Assembly: GCA_039881145.1 (NCBI GenBank)
Contig: JAYKKI010000006.1
Location: 10,858,501 to 10,922,500 of the forward strand
Origin: Druceiella hillmani
Lineage: Eukaryota; Arthropoda; Insecta; Lepidoptera; Hepialidae
Length of the DNA: 64,000 bases
Direction of reading: 5' to 3'
Under the pieces are notes generated by a model, which was not told where the DNA came from, ran no database searches, and worked only from the letters and a program-made list of their open reading frames with translations. Positions 43,041 through 54,518 of the stretch are shown in pieces. Every line of letters begins with the position of its first letter. Within the stretch, counting starts at the first letter, position 1. Position numbers and translations under genes: made by a program.

Positions 43041-44123
43041 TGTTGGTATTAGAAACTTTACTGTGTACCATGTATAGCCAGTATAGTATTTAGACCTTCA
43101 GACTATCATAAACCATCGAACATACAAACAAAGTTAAGCCCCATGTAGCAGCATTTGCTTTGTTTCGGAAGATATATAAATATTTTAGACATGTTTTACG
43201 ACAGACGAACACGAATTTCTTTTGTCTCTCTACTTAAGCGGCAAATGTGCCACAAAAATATCATTGTGACACACAGCCTATGCCGTAATCCTGGCATCAG
43301 GATTTGCCTAGCGGTCCAGCCAGCTGGCAGAGCCATTTTAAACTGACGAAATAATTTCAACACTAATGGTTGTCAATTATAACTTACAAACTGCATTTTG
43401 ACTTAAGGCGTTGCCAATAGTTAATTCATATTCGACAATCATTAATATTGTCGCGCAGCAATGGCCGGGCGGGATTCCGGTCCGACTGTGTGGTGCATTT
43501 CTGGTCGCGGCAGCAACCTTAGGCTATAGTTTGACAAGGCACTTGAAATCATTTTATCAGTATCTAAGCAGCTCAGTGGTCATTGCTCAAGTTTGTTTTG
43601 TTGGGACCGAGCATAAAACTATCATTATTCAAATTCAAGATAACCTGAATGGGTTTACGATATTAAGATGACATCTGATGACGTATTGATGAAATGTTAG
43701 ATAAAATATATAAAAATAACTCGAACTCTTGGTCAATATTTCATTTGGTATCGTTAAGTGTATAGATACAAACATTGAATTACAAATCGTAAACTCGGTA
43801 GCTTAAAATATTAGTGAAAATCAAATTAAAATCTGTTGATGATGTGTCGTTGTTGGTGTATCTACCTCATTGTTCGTTCCTTACCTCGTCACATAAGAAT
43901 TGATAAATAGATTCTAATAAAATTATTACTATTTATTAAACTATATAAATATAATCTTAGGTGTTATCTGAGATAAACCATATGATGTGTGATTACTGAA
44001 ATACCTAACAAAATAGGACTTTCTATATTATTTTTCTTGTAGGTTAGGATCTCTCAGGACAATCAAGGAATATATTATCAACGTATAACTTCAAAAAAAT
44101 CAAAACTTTATCTAAATAAATGT

Positions 44124-44126
<3 letters not shown>
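43041..44126. other. No gene recognised
   Basis: Frames of 63 codons (43155-43346) and 86 codons (43411-43671) on the plus strand have no known motif. 43445-43520 is less AT-rich (GCAATGGCCGGGCGGGATTC). Confidence 0.4.

Positions 44127-44166
<40 letters not shown>
44127..44166. repeat. (TA)n microsatellite
   Basis: About 40 bp of TA. Confidence 0.98.
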
Positions 44167-44168
<2 letters not shown>

Positions 44169-44413
44169 TTGTAAATTTCATCTACTCCCGGGACACTGAA
44201 TAAAACCTAATAGTTACGTTAATCGTTAAATATCGTTTATTTTACGAAACATTTTCTTCCTTAATAGGAATTAATTTTCATGTCATAAAAACGGTATTAA
44301 CTTCCTAGTGTAGCGATTAGCACATGTTTATAACATGTGAAGGAGCCGATGCAATCATTATAATTCGAGCCGTGCTGCTGTGTTAAACGTCACGAATGTA
44401 AGCACTACTTTCG

Positions 44414-44421
44414 TGACGTCA
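44414..44421. promoter_or_regulatory. CRE-like palindrome TGACGTCA
   Basis: A perfect octamer, with a half-site CGTCACGAATG 30 bp upstream (44385) and the related TTTCGTGACGTC overlapping it. The local sequence 44340-44460 is less AT-rich. Confidence 0.3.
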
Positions 44422-45439
44422 GAAGACATTCGGTGAGTTGTCAAACCTGCACTATAAAACTATATCGTTTATTTCTATTACGTTGCATTGCGTGTTTATG
44501 ATTTTGTTGAATATGTTGTGACTAATATTTGTATAAACATAGTCTAACTTTTACAAAACTTATTAAAAGTTTAAGTCATAAATCAATTGTATTTAGGTAT
44601 ATTTACACACAAAACCACCACTAAGCTGATAGTTATGAAAACGAAATTTGTTTAAGTATAATAAATAACCACTAGTTTATTTAGAAATATTAACAGGCTT
44701 AACACCAAGGTTAAGGAAGCTCTTTTCGTGAAAGAAAGAAGCTTTCATGAAGCTTGGTAATTTAGATAAAAAATATATATAAATTGGTCCCTGTTGCATG
44801 TGTTGTTCTTTTTCTTCAATCATACTCACATTACTTCGTTTTCCATTCACTCTCAAATATTTTTATTATCAATACCATTTTTTTATTCAACAAGTTTATC
44901 AAAATATTTTATATTCTAATTCGTAATTTAAATTTACATTAGTTTTACATAAATAGCTAAAATATAGCTAGAGGGCTTATAAAAATCAAATCTTGTCATT
45001 TTGGAATCTAGGTTTCTAGGAGCTTCTTAAGAATTTTTTAGAAATTTAATCCCTAGAAGTGTTAAAATGGGGGAGATATAAATTCGAATTTCGAAGTAAT
45101 TAAAGTTACAAGGGTGAAAAATTGGAGATATAGAACATACAGTCCATATCCCCATATGGGGACATAGAACATACAGTAAATTCAACAAGACATACGAGAA
45201 ATCCATTGAGGCTGCTTGGAAACTAAATTCTTAATATCTGTAATCAGTTTAGCCTCTTCAATCGTACCTCGGAATTCCCTTAGCAATAGTTAACGATTCC
45301 ATTCAATTTTTACTCCGCTTCGCCACGCACGAATTGTTTATAAAGCTACATTATCAATATCATTTACTTTAGGTTGCCAAAGTCAAGTGAGGAACGTTGA
45401 CCGTCGTATTTCCCGTTTACTTAGAATATAATGACAAAA
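44422..45439. other. No gene recognised; small palindrome
   Basis: At 45149-45162 the 14-bp palindrome TCCCCATATGGGGA sits between two direct copies of TAGAACATACAGT (45131-45143 and 45165-45177). The rest is AT-rich. Confidence 0.5.
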
Positions 45440-45740
45440 CTTTAAATCATTTTCGAAATTCTTTTTCAATTGTTCTCGATTCTGCCACTCGGTACTCTAT
45501 ACAAACAGATCGAGCGGCCAAAATACGATGATTCACGGTTCGGGGCGGCGCGGTCCGGCGCGATCCGATAGATAAGCTGATAGATAATGATTCCACCGGG
45601 ACTTGGGGCAGGAAACGTGAGGTAAACGACCAGCCGCGCACCCGATCAGTCCGAGAGATCACGATCTATGTCGCGGATGCGATCGAGGAAGCGTGGAGGT
45701 GGCATGCAGCTGTTCAACAGCATACGAAAATGAAGCGACT
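45440..45740. promoter_or_regulatory. GC-rich island with GATA cluster
   Basis: A strongly CpG-rich, non-repetitive block (GGGGCGGCGCGGTCCGGCGC). Four GATA cores lie in 20 bp at 45567, 45571, 45579 and 45583, including the consensus AGATAAG (45570-45576). A 71-codon minus frame (45447-45662) exists but shows no domain. This looks like an enhancer or promoter-proximal element bound by GATA factors. The proposal rests only on motif density. Confidence 0.35.
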
Positions 45741-47673
45741 TGTTTTTCGATATTCGTATGAATTCTACATACTCTTACTTTTTTAGTATTCGGCATCAAA
45801 ACTGGAAAAAACTTCTGTTGTAAACTATTTCTTAGAGGTCATACAATATAAAGAGCTAAAGTAACAGAAAAAATTGGCTTTTAAATCATTTATTATGATC
45901 CAAATGTGAACATAAGGCCAAAACATAATAGTACAAAAATGTTTAATTAGCAATATTAGTGGTAATTTTGGGATATCGATTAAATTATATTTTTTTTGTT
46001 TTCAACCCCGTCCTGTGGAAAACAAAATGAAAGTTGATTCAATGGAAATTTAAAAGAATGTAGCATTCATATATATATATTTCAAATATTTTTTCAAATA
46101 AAATAAAAAAAGTAGTTTTCCATCCCTCTATATTTTAAAGTAATACAAAAAAAGCCTGAAAGAATTATGAAAACATGTGATAGGATATAGATTAAATGAA
46201 ACTAATTAGCAGCAAATATATCCAATTATTATCAAAAGTTAGGGTATTATAAATAACGACGATAAAGTTATAATACTCTACCAATCGAGCAAAAGAGTAA
46301 CAAAAATGTATCTGTTATCCGTATAGGTGATTCTATGTATCAAATTAAGTGGATGTTAAGGACCTAAATTAAAATTATCATCCTTTCTGAAAATGTTTTT
46401 TTCAGACTGTAAAATTTGCGGTGTAAATGAAAAAAACACACAATTATTACAGAAACACGCTTCAAATACATAGAATCACATATATGAATAATATACATCG
46501 TCTCTTTGTTACTACCTTTAGACATATCTATATGATTATGGTCTGTAAACTGAAAAATCGGAGAGAAATAAACAGGAATTTTATTTTTAAAGGCAGAGTA
46601 TTTTTTCTCTGAAACTATAAACTGGGACTGGAACTTTTTATTGTTTTTTTTTGTAATAGACATACTGCGTTCTGTTAGTCTGAACTGTTTCAGATCTTTC
46701 GGCTTGTCTGTTTTCTTTCTCATATAGTTTTTGTCTGTTTTTTGTTTCAGATATTCCGTAAATAGATCGTTAGACAAAGGGGTGAGGGGGTGAATGATTT
46801 TTTTGCACATCTTTGGTCATACTTCAAAAACTAGGTGGTTAAAAACTAAAACACATAGTTTTGAAATGCGTAAACACAGCACGTTCACTATATATTTTTG
46901 CCGCATTTTTAAATTTCAAACTGGCCCCTTCCACCCCATTAAACTCATTTTGAACAGAAATAAAAACATTTTCAAATATTTTTTTTCTATTCACTATTTA
47001 CAAATGTGCCAAATTTAAATAGCTACTGAGGAAAATAGCCGTGCCACAAGGACAGGCAGTCATCGAAGCCTTATATTAATGGTCGCTTTTAGTTTCGCCA
47101 TGTCCTTCTGTCTGTTCATTTGTATATCACAGGCGTTTTACTCGCAGATTATTAATATAATAAAACTGATTTTTGTTTTTCTTTAATTCTATAAAACTGA
47201 TTATTTCGTATGGTTAGACATTTTATAATTCCTACAAAGTTATAAAATAAAATGTTTGAAAAAAATTGTTTAGGGAAGGTCCCATGCATATAAAGTGGGG
47301 TGATTTTTTTGCATACCCCAAAAAGGTTGAAAAGATTTTTCAAAAATATTGGGAGTATGTAATGAATTATTTTTCGATACAGGCATCTCCTTACGGAACA
47401 TTAGGCTTTAAAGTGATCATTTTTGTTATGTTACATGTCCCCATCCCCTATCAACTAAACCGCTATTTTTTGAGTATCTGAAAATTATCAAAATAGACTG
47501 AATTGGCTATACTAATTTACGAGTAATAGTCGACTAACTTATAACACGTAGTCTGGTCTGTAAAAGTTTCAAGGAAACTCCACACAAGGGACTTAAAAAC
47601 TGCAAAATTACTTTGTATTTTAAAATGTATATTTATAATGTCTTTGAAAGATATATTAAACAATATATTTATA

Positions 47674-47675
<2 letters not shown>
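45741..47675. other. No gene recognised; longest non-repeat frame of the window
   Basis: A 148-codon minus frame (46364-46810) is Lys-, Ile- and Phe-rich, AT-rich and unlike any family I know. A 61-codon frame lies opposite. I do not call it a gene. TTTAGTTTCGCCATGTCCTT, then CTGTCTG (47088-47114), resembles a common lepidopteran repeat phrase but is too short to delimit. Confidence 0.4.

Positions 47676-47731
<56 letters not shown>
47676..47731. repeat. (TA)n microsatellite
   Basis: About 56 bp of TA. Confidence 0.98.
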
Positions 47732-47733
<2 letters not shown>

Positions 47734-48510
47734 AATAAGCGCCATGTTTTTAGGAGAAGGATGTTGCAGGCAATTTATTCGTGAAAAATTAAAATTTGGA
47801 AATAAATTATAAAAATAGAAAGGTCTATATATTATATGTGCTTAGATGTATTTTGTTGCTTAAATGTATACGTAGTGCAAGTTCTAATCCTACTTTACAG
47901 ACTTTGTTTGCCTTTTAGATATGCTACTCGTAAATGTCGTGAATAAGAAAATTTACGTCAATAAAATCGATGGTCATGTCCATATTTTTATATTAAATCC
48001 TTATTTAAGATCAGTGAATCGCGATGTGAAAATTTTGTAAGTCATCTTTATTAGCTATCTACGAACAGTGCGCGCTCTGAGGCAGATTGAGCTCGACGGG
48101 TGTGGAGGACGTCGTGTTGCAATAGAGGAAGGGGTCACGGTTCGATCCTTGACGTATGAATTACATGGCTTCACTGAGCGCGCGCTCAACCCACTATAGC
48201 GGACTTGGTTATCCCGGGTTATCTTGATATTTGTGACAAGTTACGATCTCGATAACAAAAATTAATATAAACGGTTGGGGAAAGAACAGAACTCATTTTA
48301 AATCTATGTGTAACCATATTATGTTTTTCTCCCAGGCAAATAATTTATATTAAGAGATTAATGAAGCAATATAAAATCTTGACGATAATGTTTTACATAA
48401 AATGTAACCAAGAACGTGTATAATTATAATTGATAAGAAAATGTTAGGAACTATATGAAAATTATCAACCATTTCTGACAAAAAAATAAACATCACAGAT
48501 GCTATTGTAA
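47732..48510. other. No gene recognised; tRNA-like B box in a GC-rich patch
   Basis: 48065-48190 is G+C-rich. GGTTCGATCC at 48139-48148 is close to a tRNA B box (GGTTCGANNCC), but no acceptor or D arm pairs around it. GCGCGCTC and GAGCGCGCGC near the two sides form a loose inverted pair. A decayed tRNA-derived SINE head is possible. Confidence 0.35.
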
Positions 48511-48800
48511 CAAAAACTCACTACGAGGGTTTCGTATACATTAAGGCACTTATAAATATTTAATTGCATATAGTATTTCTAATAAACTGTTTACAAATAT
48601 AAATTTTTCATGACATAAATAAATTGCCTACTATAACTTTTACAAGCGTAAATACATGGTGCTTATTTGAAAAATTGTAAGAAATAGGATAATCGCTATA
48701 GTTTTCCTGTAATGTTTTAGTCTATTTTTTTCGTGATTTTTAGTCGTTTCAGCAGTTGGAAATAAGGAGGTGAGGGAGGAATGTTCTATATTCTCATATT
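48511..48800 (+). mobile_element. Family A 5' part
   Basis: Begins CTCACTACGAGGGTTTCGTA, then AACTGTTTACAAATAT, AATAAATTGCCTAC, GATAATCGCTATAGTTTTCC and GGAAATAAGGAGGTGAGGGA. This is the same order as the reverse complement of 13545-13250. The 3' end was not found. Confidence 0.65.
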
Positions 48801-49230
48801 TTTTAGAATATCTTTCTAAATATGCACTTTAAAATTAGGAATTTTTTTGGATTCCTCACAGCAATCCCATATGATGATTCTCCATACGTTATATAAAATT
48901 TAAAAACAATTTTTTTAATATTTATTTTGCTCATTTTTAATTCTAAATAGCTAGTACTAAATAACTAGCAGCAAATATCCGTTTCCTTGTTTATATTTGG
49001 TCATACACTGATTTATGTCTCATACATTTTTTTTGTACAAAAAATATGCCTTGAAAAACTTCTCTTTGTTATTATTTTTTTATATTTTGTTCAAATACAT
49101 TCTTAAAATTATAAAATTTTATTCAAATGCATTCTTTAAACTATAATGTAATATTAATGTTAAAAGAAATGAGAAGGGTTGGGTTGCAGGAGTGAAGATA
49201 AAGAGCAAAGGCAATGAATATTTGTGAGAA
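48801..49230. other. AT-rich DNA, nothing recognised
   Basis: Probably includes further worn family A sequence at the left. No frames. Confidence 0.4.
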
Positions 49231-49303
49231 TTCGAAAATGTTCCAGAACATTGTAGAAATGTGTTAAAATTTCTAGAATTTTCCAGAAAAAACTGGAACT
49301 TTC
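49231..49303. promoter_or_regulatory. Phased heat-shock-element array (HSF sites)
   Basis: Modules TTC and GAA alternate every 5 bp. Perfect modules lie at 49231, 49241, 49246, 49256, 49271, 49276, 49281, 49286, 49296 and 49301, with two-of-three matches at 49236, 49251 and 49266. The block TTCTAGAATTTTCCAGAA (49271-49288) is a perfect four-module HSE, and TTCCAGAA at 49241 starts another. Heat-shock factor binds as trimers to three or more alternating modules, so the whole 73 bp fits cooperative binding. A TATA-like word (GGATATATAG) lies at 49442, but no gene is visible downstream. Confidence 0.6.
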
Positions 49304-49489
49304 ATATTGGAAGTCACTCATTTTCGAGGTCGACTGCTTTTAATCCCATATCTTCCAAACCCTTATAGTTATCGACACGTAACCACAATAGTGCACGATG
49401 GGAGGGTTGAGACTACTACCACGCACAAATGCTATTCGTCTGGGATATATAGTTTTGGCTGCAGAGTGGAATATAGGCACACACGACCA

Positions 49490-49498
49490 AATATATAT

Positions 49499-49579
<81 letters not shown>
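49490..49579. repeat. (TA)n microsatellite
   Basis: About 90 bp of TA with one ACATATA interruption. It inflates the 140- and 64-codon frames that cross it. Confidence 0.98.
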
Positions 49580-49582
<3 letters not shown>

Positions 49583-51091
49583 AAAAAGTTAGCTCGTGAA
49601 AATTACGTTAATAAAATTAATTTCCATACTAAATTTCCAAGTTTCCCTATACAAATGCTATCGAAACTTATTGGATCGACTTTAATAAAGTTTTCCCGTT
49701 TCAATATATTCAGGATGATTATAGACTGAAATGTATCATCAGGCTGAGTCTAAAGGACGGTAATCGGTATCGACAAATGAAACTACAGTTGGAAAAAACT
49801 GCGTTTTCTTATTTTCGGTGATAAAACTATAAAAGTTCCATTAGGGTATTGTGGGATAGAAATATTTTACTAGTAAAAGGTATAATCAGTACCAATTCAC
49901 TAATCGGGGAGTTGATGTACTTGATAACTATGATTAGAAACGCCGAATGCTTTTTTTTCAAGAAATACTAATCTTGATCCAAAAGAAGTATGATTATAAT
50001 TATATTTACCGAAAGGGTAAGAGGGTGACCCTAATAATGGTTCCTTTTGGTGACTAAAAACTATTTAATTATAATCTAAATGATAAAAGATCATAAGACA
50101 TTAATCACAAAAAAATTTAATATGGGCGCAAGAATTGTTTCGGAGATATCAAGGGTAGAACTGGACATGTGCGTCGTAAAGTCGATTAACAGAGCTTTAT
50201 TGAAAGTTTTGGATATTTTCGATTTTTAAATTCACATAAATTTATAAAATTCCGACTGGCGCATATAATATAGCATAAAAGCTTACATAATCATTATAAT
50301 GTACGATAATAGTCAACTTTACATTATAACGGTATTAGTACACAAAACAATTTTTATTTCCATTTTTTCATATTTAATTTATTATTTTTTGGCTTTTTTT
50401 AATTTTATATTTAATTCAATTTTTTCTTTATTGTTCTTATGTTTTTTTATCATTTCGTTACGGTTTTTAAAGTTTCTTTTCTTTAACCTTTAGGTATCGT
50501 TATTTCTCTATTGTATATATCAGAATTAGGTACAAGTATTCCGTTATGGGTATATCCCAAAAACAACAGGATCATCATGTTGTGGTTATTTCTTTTATTT
50601 GGACCCTTATATCTTCGAAACAGTTCGTGTATTCATCTTATTTTTTTTGGGGATTTGTGTCTCATCTTAAGCTATTATTTAGACTACAACTGAATTTAAA
50701 ATTGTCGGCTCCTAATCGGATTAATTTTAAGGTCATTTAATTAATATAATTTAATTAACATTAATTGTAAGGTATTCTGTATAAAATTTAAATTCCATTA
50801 AAAAATCACCGCACTGTTATTTGTGCATTTGATTCCATATCAATATTTATAATTCCGAGTGGGTTTATAAATATTAATATGGATAATATCATCACAATTA
50901 ATATTATCTTACCGGGGCGTTTTACTCGGCAATTTATATTTATTATATTCCATGTACTTCTAAAATTAGGAAAGACTATTTTAACTGACTAAACTCTTAT
51001 TATTTATATATTGTTAGAGCATTAAAATTAAGAGTTAGAGCAATTAAAGTCTGACGCTTAAAAACAAGCATGAATTATAGCTAATTTGTAT
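49580..51091. other. No gene recognised
   Basis: Short T-rich frames (64, 60 and 64 codons at 50299-50740) encode Phe/Leu/Ile-rich peptides caused by a T-rich strand. Confidence 0.5.
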
Positions 51092-51520
51092 TTATTTACA
51101 TATAAGAATAGAAAACAACAATATTGCTCTCTGGAATTTCCGTCTGTGAGTCTCTTTGTTTGCTTGTTTATCACACAATAATTTATAAAAGGGATTTTGG
51201 TGAGGTTTTCTCTGGCGGATTTCGTAGCCTAGAAGCCTTTCGGTACTGTTTTCCTGCAGTTGACGAATTAAAAAAAATATATAATGACAAGAAATGTTAA
51301 AGCAAAACGCTCTTAAAAAAATAAGTGTACTTTTACAGTTATTATAGGTGACGTTACGTATGTTAATCTTATAGTTAACATTAATCAGACTCATCATAAA
51401 CATATCAGACTTTGGTGGACCCGCAATCAGGCGTTGAGCAGTTGAATACCGTAAGAAACTGGAGTTCTGATATAATTCGGTTCTAAAGGTAGTATCGCAA
51501 AAAAAATTAAGATTGCGCAA
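51092..51520 (-). other. Unrecognised 142-codon open frame
   Basis: This is the second-longest non-repeat frame here. Composition is mixed (Cys, Arg, Phe and Asn present), with a hydrophobic run near residues 64-86 (TLIFLRAFCFNISCHYIFFL). I see no known motif. Its 3' part reads across TTTGTTTGCTTGTTTATCAC (51158-51177, plus strand), which looks like repeat-end sequence. Likely chance, and listed for completeness. Confidence 0.15.
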
Positions 51521-52214
51521 GCGCAGGAGATTGGTATGAAGAATGAAAGCTTACTCGATAATACGAGCCACAGTATTTTTCCTCTCAATAACTAAGAGAT
51601 AAATTCATAAACGCAACGTCTCTTCTGAGTTGCAAAGAACGGAAATCTGACAGTCCCAGGAGGAAATCGGGGGAAATATAAAAGAAAAGTAACCACACTC
51701 TCATATATATCGATATAGGAATATCTTTTGCACACGTTTGTTGCACATGTCTTTTGCACTCGTGATCTGTACTTTGCTTCTTGTGATCTCCAAATGATGG
51801 AGCTGAATTCTAATAGACTTAGCACTAATGAATTGTACGGCAGGTGAATTGATGACACGGATTGAAAATAGGTTAGAGCTGAAGAGATGAGGATTAATAC
51901 ATTTACCTTCATGAATCAAAACATGAAGATCTCGTAACTAAATTGTATGATTTTCACTTCTTCGATTTCTGCCTGCGTTTGTGTATACCACTTACATCGT
52001 TAAGATCTGGATTTGAAAGTATAGTACTTAAATATAGTACTAGTCCTTGTAAGTGTACGCTCCTAGTTTAGGTTAGATACGATTAATAGGCTTCGTGAAA
52101 GTATGCACAGAGGATAAACGAATGACTTTTCATTAGATCGATTTGTTTTTTCTCCAAATAATTTAACTAGAGCACCTCAGAAAGGTAATTCATATGTCCA
52201 GCCTTATTTAATTG
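51521..52214. other. No gene recognised
   Basis: Two overlapping minus frames (106 and 72 codons, 51592-51919) contradict each other and show no motif. Confidence 0.45.
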
Positions 52215-52500
52215 TTTAATTAATTACATGTGTTCATCGCACTTATTTTATTTATTTACTTATTTATTTATGTATATAATTGATATATAATGCGGATTTA
52301 TTGCTGCTAGAGTAATCTCTTACAGCCAACCATATCACTAGTCCAGCCCCGCTCGACGAACGACCAGGAACCCGAGTCCCCACGGTGAGCCGCATCTTCA
52401 AAGGCCCTATGCCTTGTGATCAACCAACCCAACTTACTATGGCGACACCGCGGAGATCCGGATTCGATTCCTGACCGTTCTTCACATGAAATACTGTCTC
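52215..52500 (-). mobile_element. LINE 3' tail with tRNA-like words
   Basis: On the minus strand the order GGTTGGCTGTAAGAGATTAC, AGCAATAAATCCGC, then TAAATAAATAAGTAAATAAA matches the tails at 28150-28240 and 56250-56340. Between 52330 and 52500 it is G+C-rich, with GATTCGATTCC (52461-52471) fitting a tRNA B box on the plus strand. No complete tRNA fold was found. Confidence 0.6.
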
Positions 52501-52781
52501 GGTTTAGTTGTTTTAACATTGTTTCATCTATGTTTATTTTTGATTGAAAATCTTATATTTGTATATATTTTTCTTAAATTTTTTTGAAAACGTTAGAACA
52601 CGAGCTTATATCTTATTTGGTGTGTATTTCTAATAGTATGTTTTGTTTTTTTTCCTTTACATAAAATAAAAAAGTAGAAAAAATTGATTAATCCTCGCGT
52701 TGAAATCTAGAGTTGAATAAGACATATATCTCCATTTCAACACGAGAACAATGGCAAAATCTTAAAACATAAAAATTATCC

Positions 52782-53144
52782 TTGTATTTTGAATGGAATT
52801 ACCTCCTTGATTTTCTAATGCAAAACAAAACATCAAAATTCCTAACGTCGGACTCATCCATAATAGATACGGGCGATTTTTTTTGTAGCAAACGCCATTG
52901 CGGTACTCGCCGATGTGATTATATTTTTAGGGCCGACAGTTATAATGCAATTGGACAGTCATTGAATATTAAAATAATGGTCAGTCCGAAAGTTCGAACA
53001 GTTAGATCCGCGCGGCGCGTCGCTAACACCACGCGCCGTACAACGACGGTGGCGTATGGCGTTGTGATTTTAATCGTCTTGTTATGTTTATTGTTCGATT
53101 GTGTTTATTTAGTATTCGAGGCGGGTCAACGTGCGAAATTATGA
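52782..53144 (+). CDS. Candidate micro-ORF, single-pass membrane peptide (55 aa from 52977)
   Basis: The frame is open for 120 codons. The most plausible start is the ATG at 52977 (context AAAATAATGG, A at -3), giving 55 residues ending at TGA 53142-53144. Residues 1-24 are basic (Arg/Lys at 5, 7, 10, 13, 14, 20, 21). Residues 25-47 form a hydrophobic helix (VAYGVVILIVLLCLLFDC, then VYLVF) with one Asp. The C-terminus is short and polar (EAGQRAKL). A basic end followed by a helix predicts a cytosolic N-terminus. The local DNA is GC-rich compared with its flanks. Two good splice acceptors precede it (TTTTTTTTGTAG ending 52888, ATATTTTTAG ending 52930), so it might be a terminal exon. No family is recognised, and a chance frame in a conserved non-coding block is the main alternative. 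Confidence 0.28.
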   Translation: MYFEWNYLLDFLMQNKTSKFLTSDSSIIDTGDFFCSKRHCGTRRCDYIFRADSYNAIGQSLNIKIMVSPKVRTVRSARRVANTTRRTTTVAYGVVILIVLLCLLFDCVYLVFEAGQRAKL

Positions 53145-53318
53145 TGTGTCTGTAGGCTTAGATTTTCAAATGACCGATGACGTTAACCCTCAAATATTTC
53201 GCTTTTTATTACCCCTATGCGTTTTAATTTGCAACATTTAATTCAGATAAAAAAGGAGCGATGTCAACAGCTTGTATAAGGTTGTGTATACATGGTTTTT
53301 GAAGTGAAAACTTCTTTG
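53145..53318. other. AT-rich DNA, nothing recognised
   Basis: A short link between the micro-ORF and the duplicated segment. Confidence 0.4.
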
Positions 53319-53421
53319 GGTGCGTTGAACGATTTTTGGTAGAGGAAAATCTTATCGGTTCGTGTCACGACGTGCTAATGTTAACATTATATATCTGTAG
53401 TTATGAATATAATGTGTTGTG

Positions 53422-53453
<32 letters not shown>

Positions 53454-53590
53454 TGGCACATTGTATATACCCGACTGTATGATGTGCGCGTTGGACGCTT
53501 TTTGGATGGGTAAAATCTTATGAGGTCGCGTCACCGAAATGTTGTAATACCAGTATGTTTGTAGCTATAAGTGTGTCGTGTTGTGCAACA
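53319..53590. repeat. Imperfect duplication, period about 164 bp, around a (TA)n run
   Basis: Copy 1 (53319-53425): GTGCGTTGAACGATTTTTGG, AAAATCTTAT, GTGTCACGA, TATCTGTAGTTATGAATATA and GTGTTGTGC. Copy 2 (53483-53588): GTGCGCGTTGGACGCTTTTT, AAAATCTTATGAGG, GCGTCACCGA, TTTGTAGCTATAAGTGTG and GTGTTGTGC. A 30-bp TA run lies at 53423-53452. Confidence 0.75.
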
Positions 53591-54518
53591 TTAGTGGTGT
53601 GTATATCTATACAAGTAAAGTTAAATTCACTACGTGGCAAGTTCAATGGTTATACTGTGCATTGTTTAAATTGTGTTTTAGTTTTATTATTATTTTAATT
53701 GTAGGATCACTATGCAGTAAAACAGTGCGTATTAAATATGTTAATATTTTTATATAGAAAAATGAATAACAAAAACAAAGCATTTATTTTCAAATATATT
53801 CAATATTCGTGTCAATATTTGCGTTCAAAAGTATTTGAAAATTAAAAAGGAAACACTATTATTTCATAGTTTTAAGTTTTTACTTCTGTCGGCAGTCCCC
53901 GTGACTGCCTATGTTTTTTTTTAAAGAATTTGATATCGGCTCATCTATTCTAAGGATATAGACGAAAAACTTTTTTTTAATTTCGGTCTGTTTCAACATT
54001 ACATAAAATATATTAACTCAATATCAAAGAAAGCTTATCTAGTACATATGCTGTAACAAAGAATGTATCTATTATTCAAAGATTACTCGCACCAAATTGA
54101 GTAGAAAATATTAAGAAATATTACGCGAAAATTGTTTCTGAAAAAATCAGTGTCAAAGTAGCAATTTCCACGAAAACATGTTCTTTAAGAAACACTTTCC
54201 AAATATACTCAATTTGATACACAGAATCACGTGTATGTATAATAGATACCTTATTGTTTGAAATGAAAATTGTCAAATAGTCCCTTAAGATTTTCCACTT
54301 CGTGAATCTACTGTGTATATTTAGTGAATCTACTGTGTATATTTGCATAGTAAGTGGGTAATATTGTTGAAATTTTGCAAATATTTCTTACTTGCCGTAC
54401 CATATTTTCTCTGTCCTACGCAAGCGAAGACGAAGGTTAAACTAGTCAAACGTAAAGTAGAAATCGTAAATTATGTATTAATTAAATGTTAGATTGCAAA
54501 CAATTTTTAAAAGCATGC
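53591..54518. other. No gene recognised
   Basis: AT-rich. The direct repeat GTGAATCTACTGTGTATATT (54302 and 54325) is the only structure. Confidence 0.5.

Noticed and set aside
46364..46810. 148-codon minus frame
   Set aside because: Lys/Ile/Phe-rich, very AT-rich, with an overlapping frame opposite and no known motif. Expected by chance in this composition.
48139..48148. tRNA gene suggested by a B-box-like GGTTCGATCC (also 52461 and 56374)
   Set aside because: No acceptor, D or anticodon arms pair around any of them. At best these are worn tRNA-derived repeat heads.
49307..49729. 140-codon plus frame downstream of the heat-shock-element array
   Set aside because: Its middle is IYIYIY from the (TA)n run. 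The ends show no protein-like features, so it is not a heat-shock protein.
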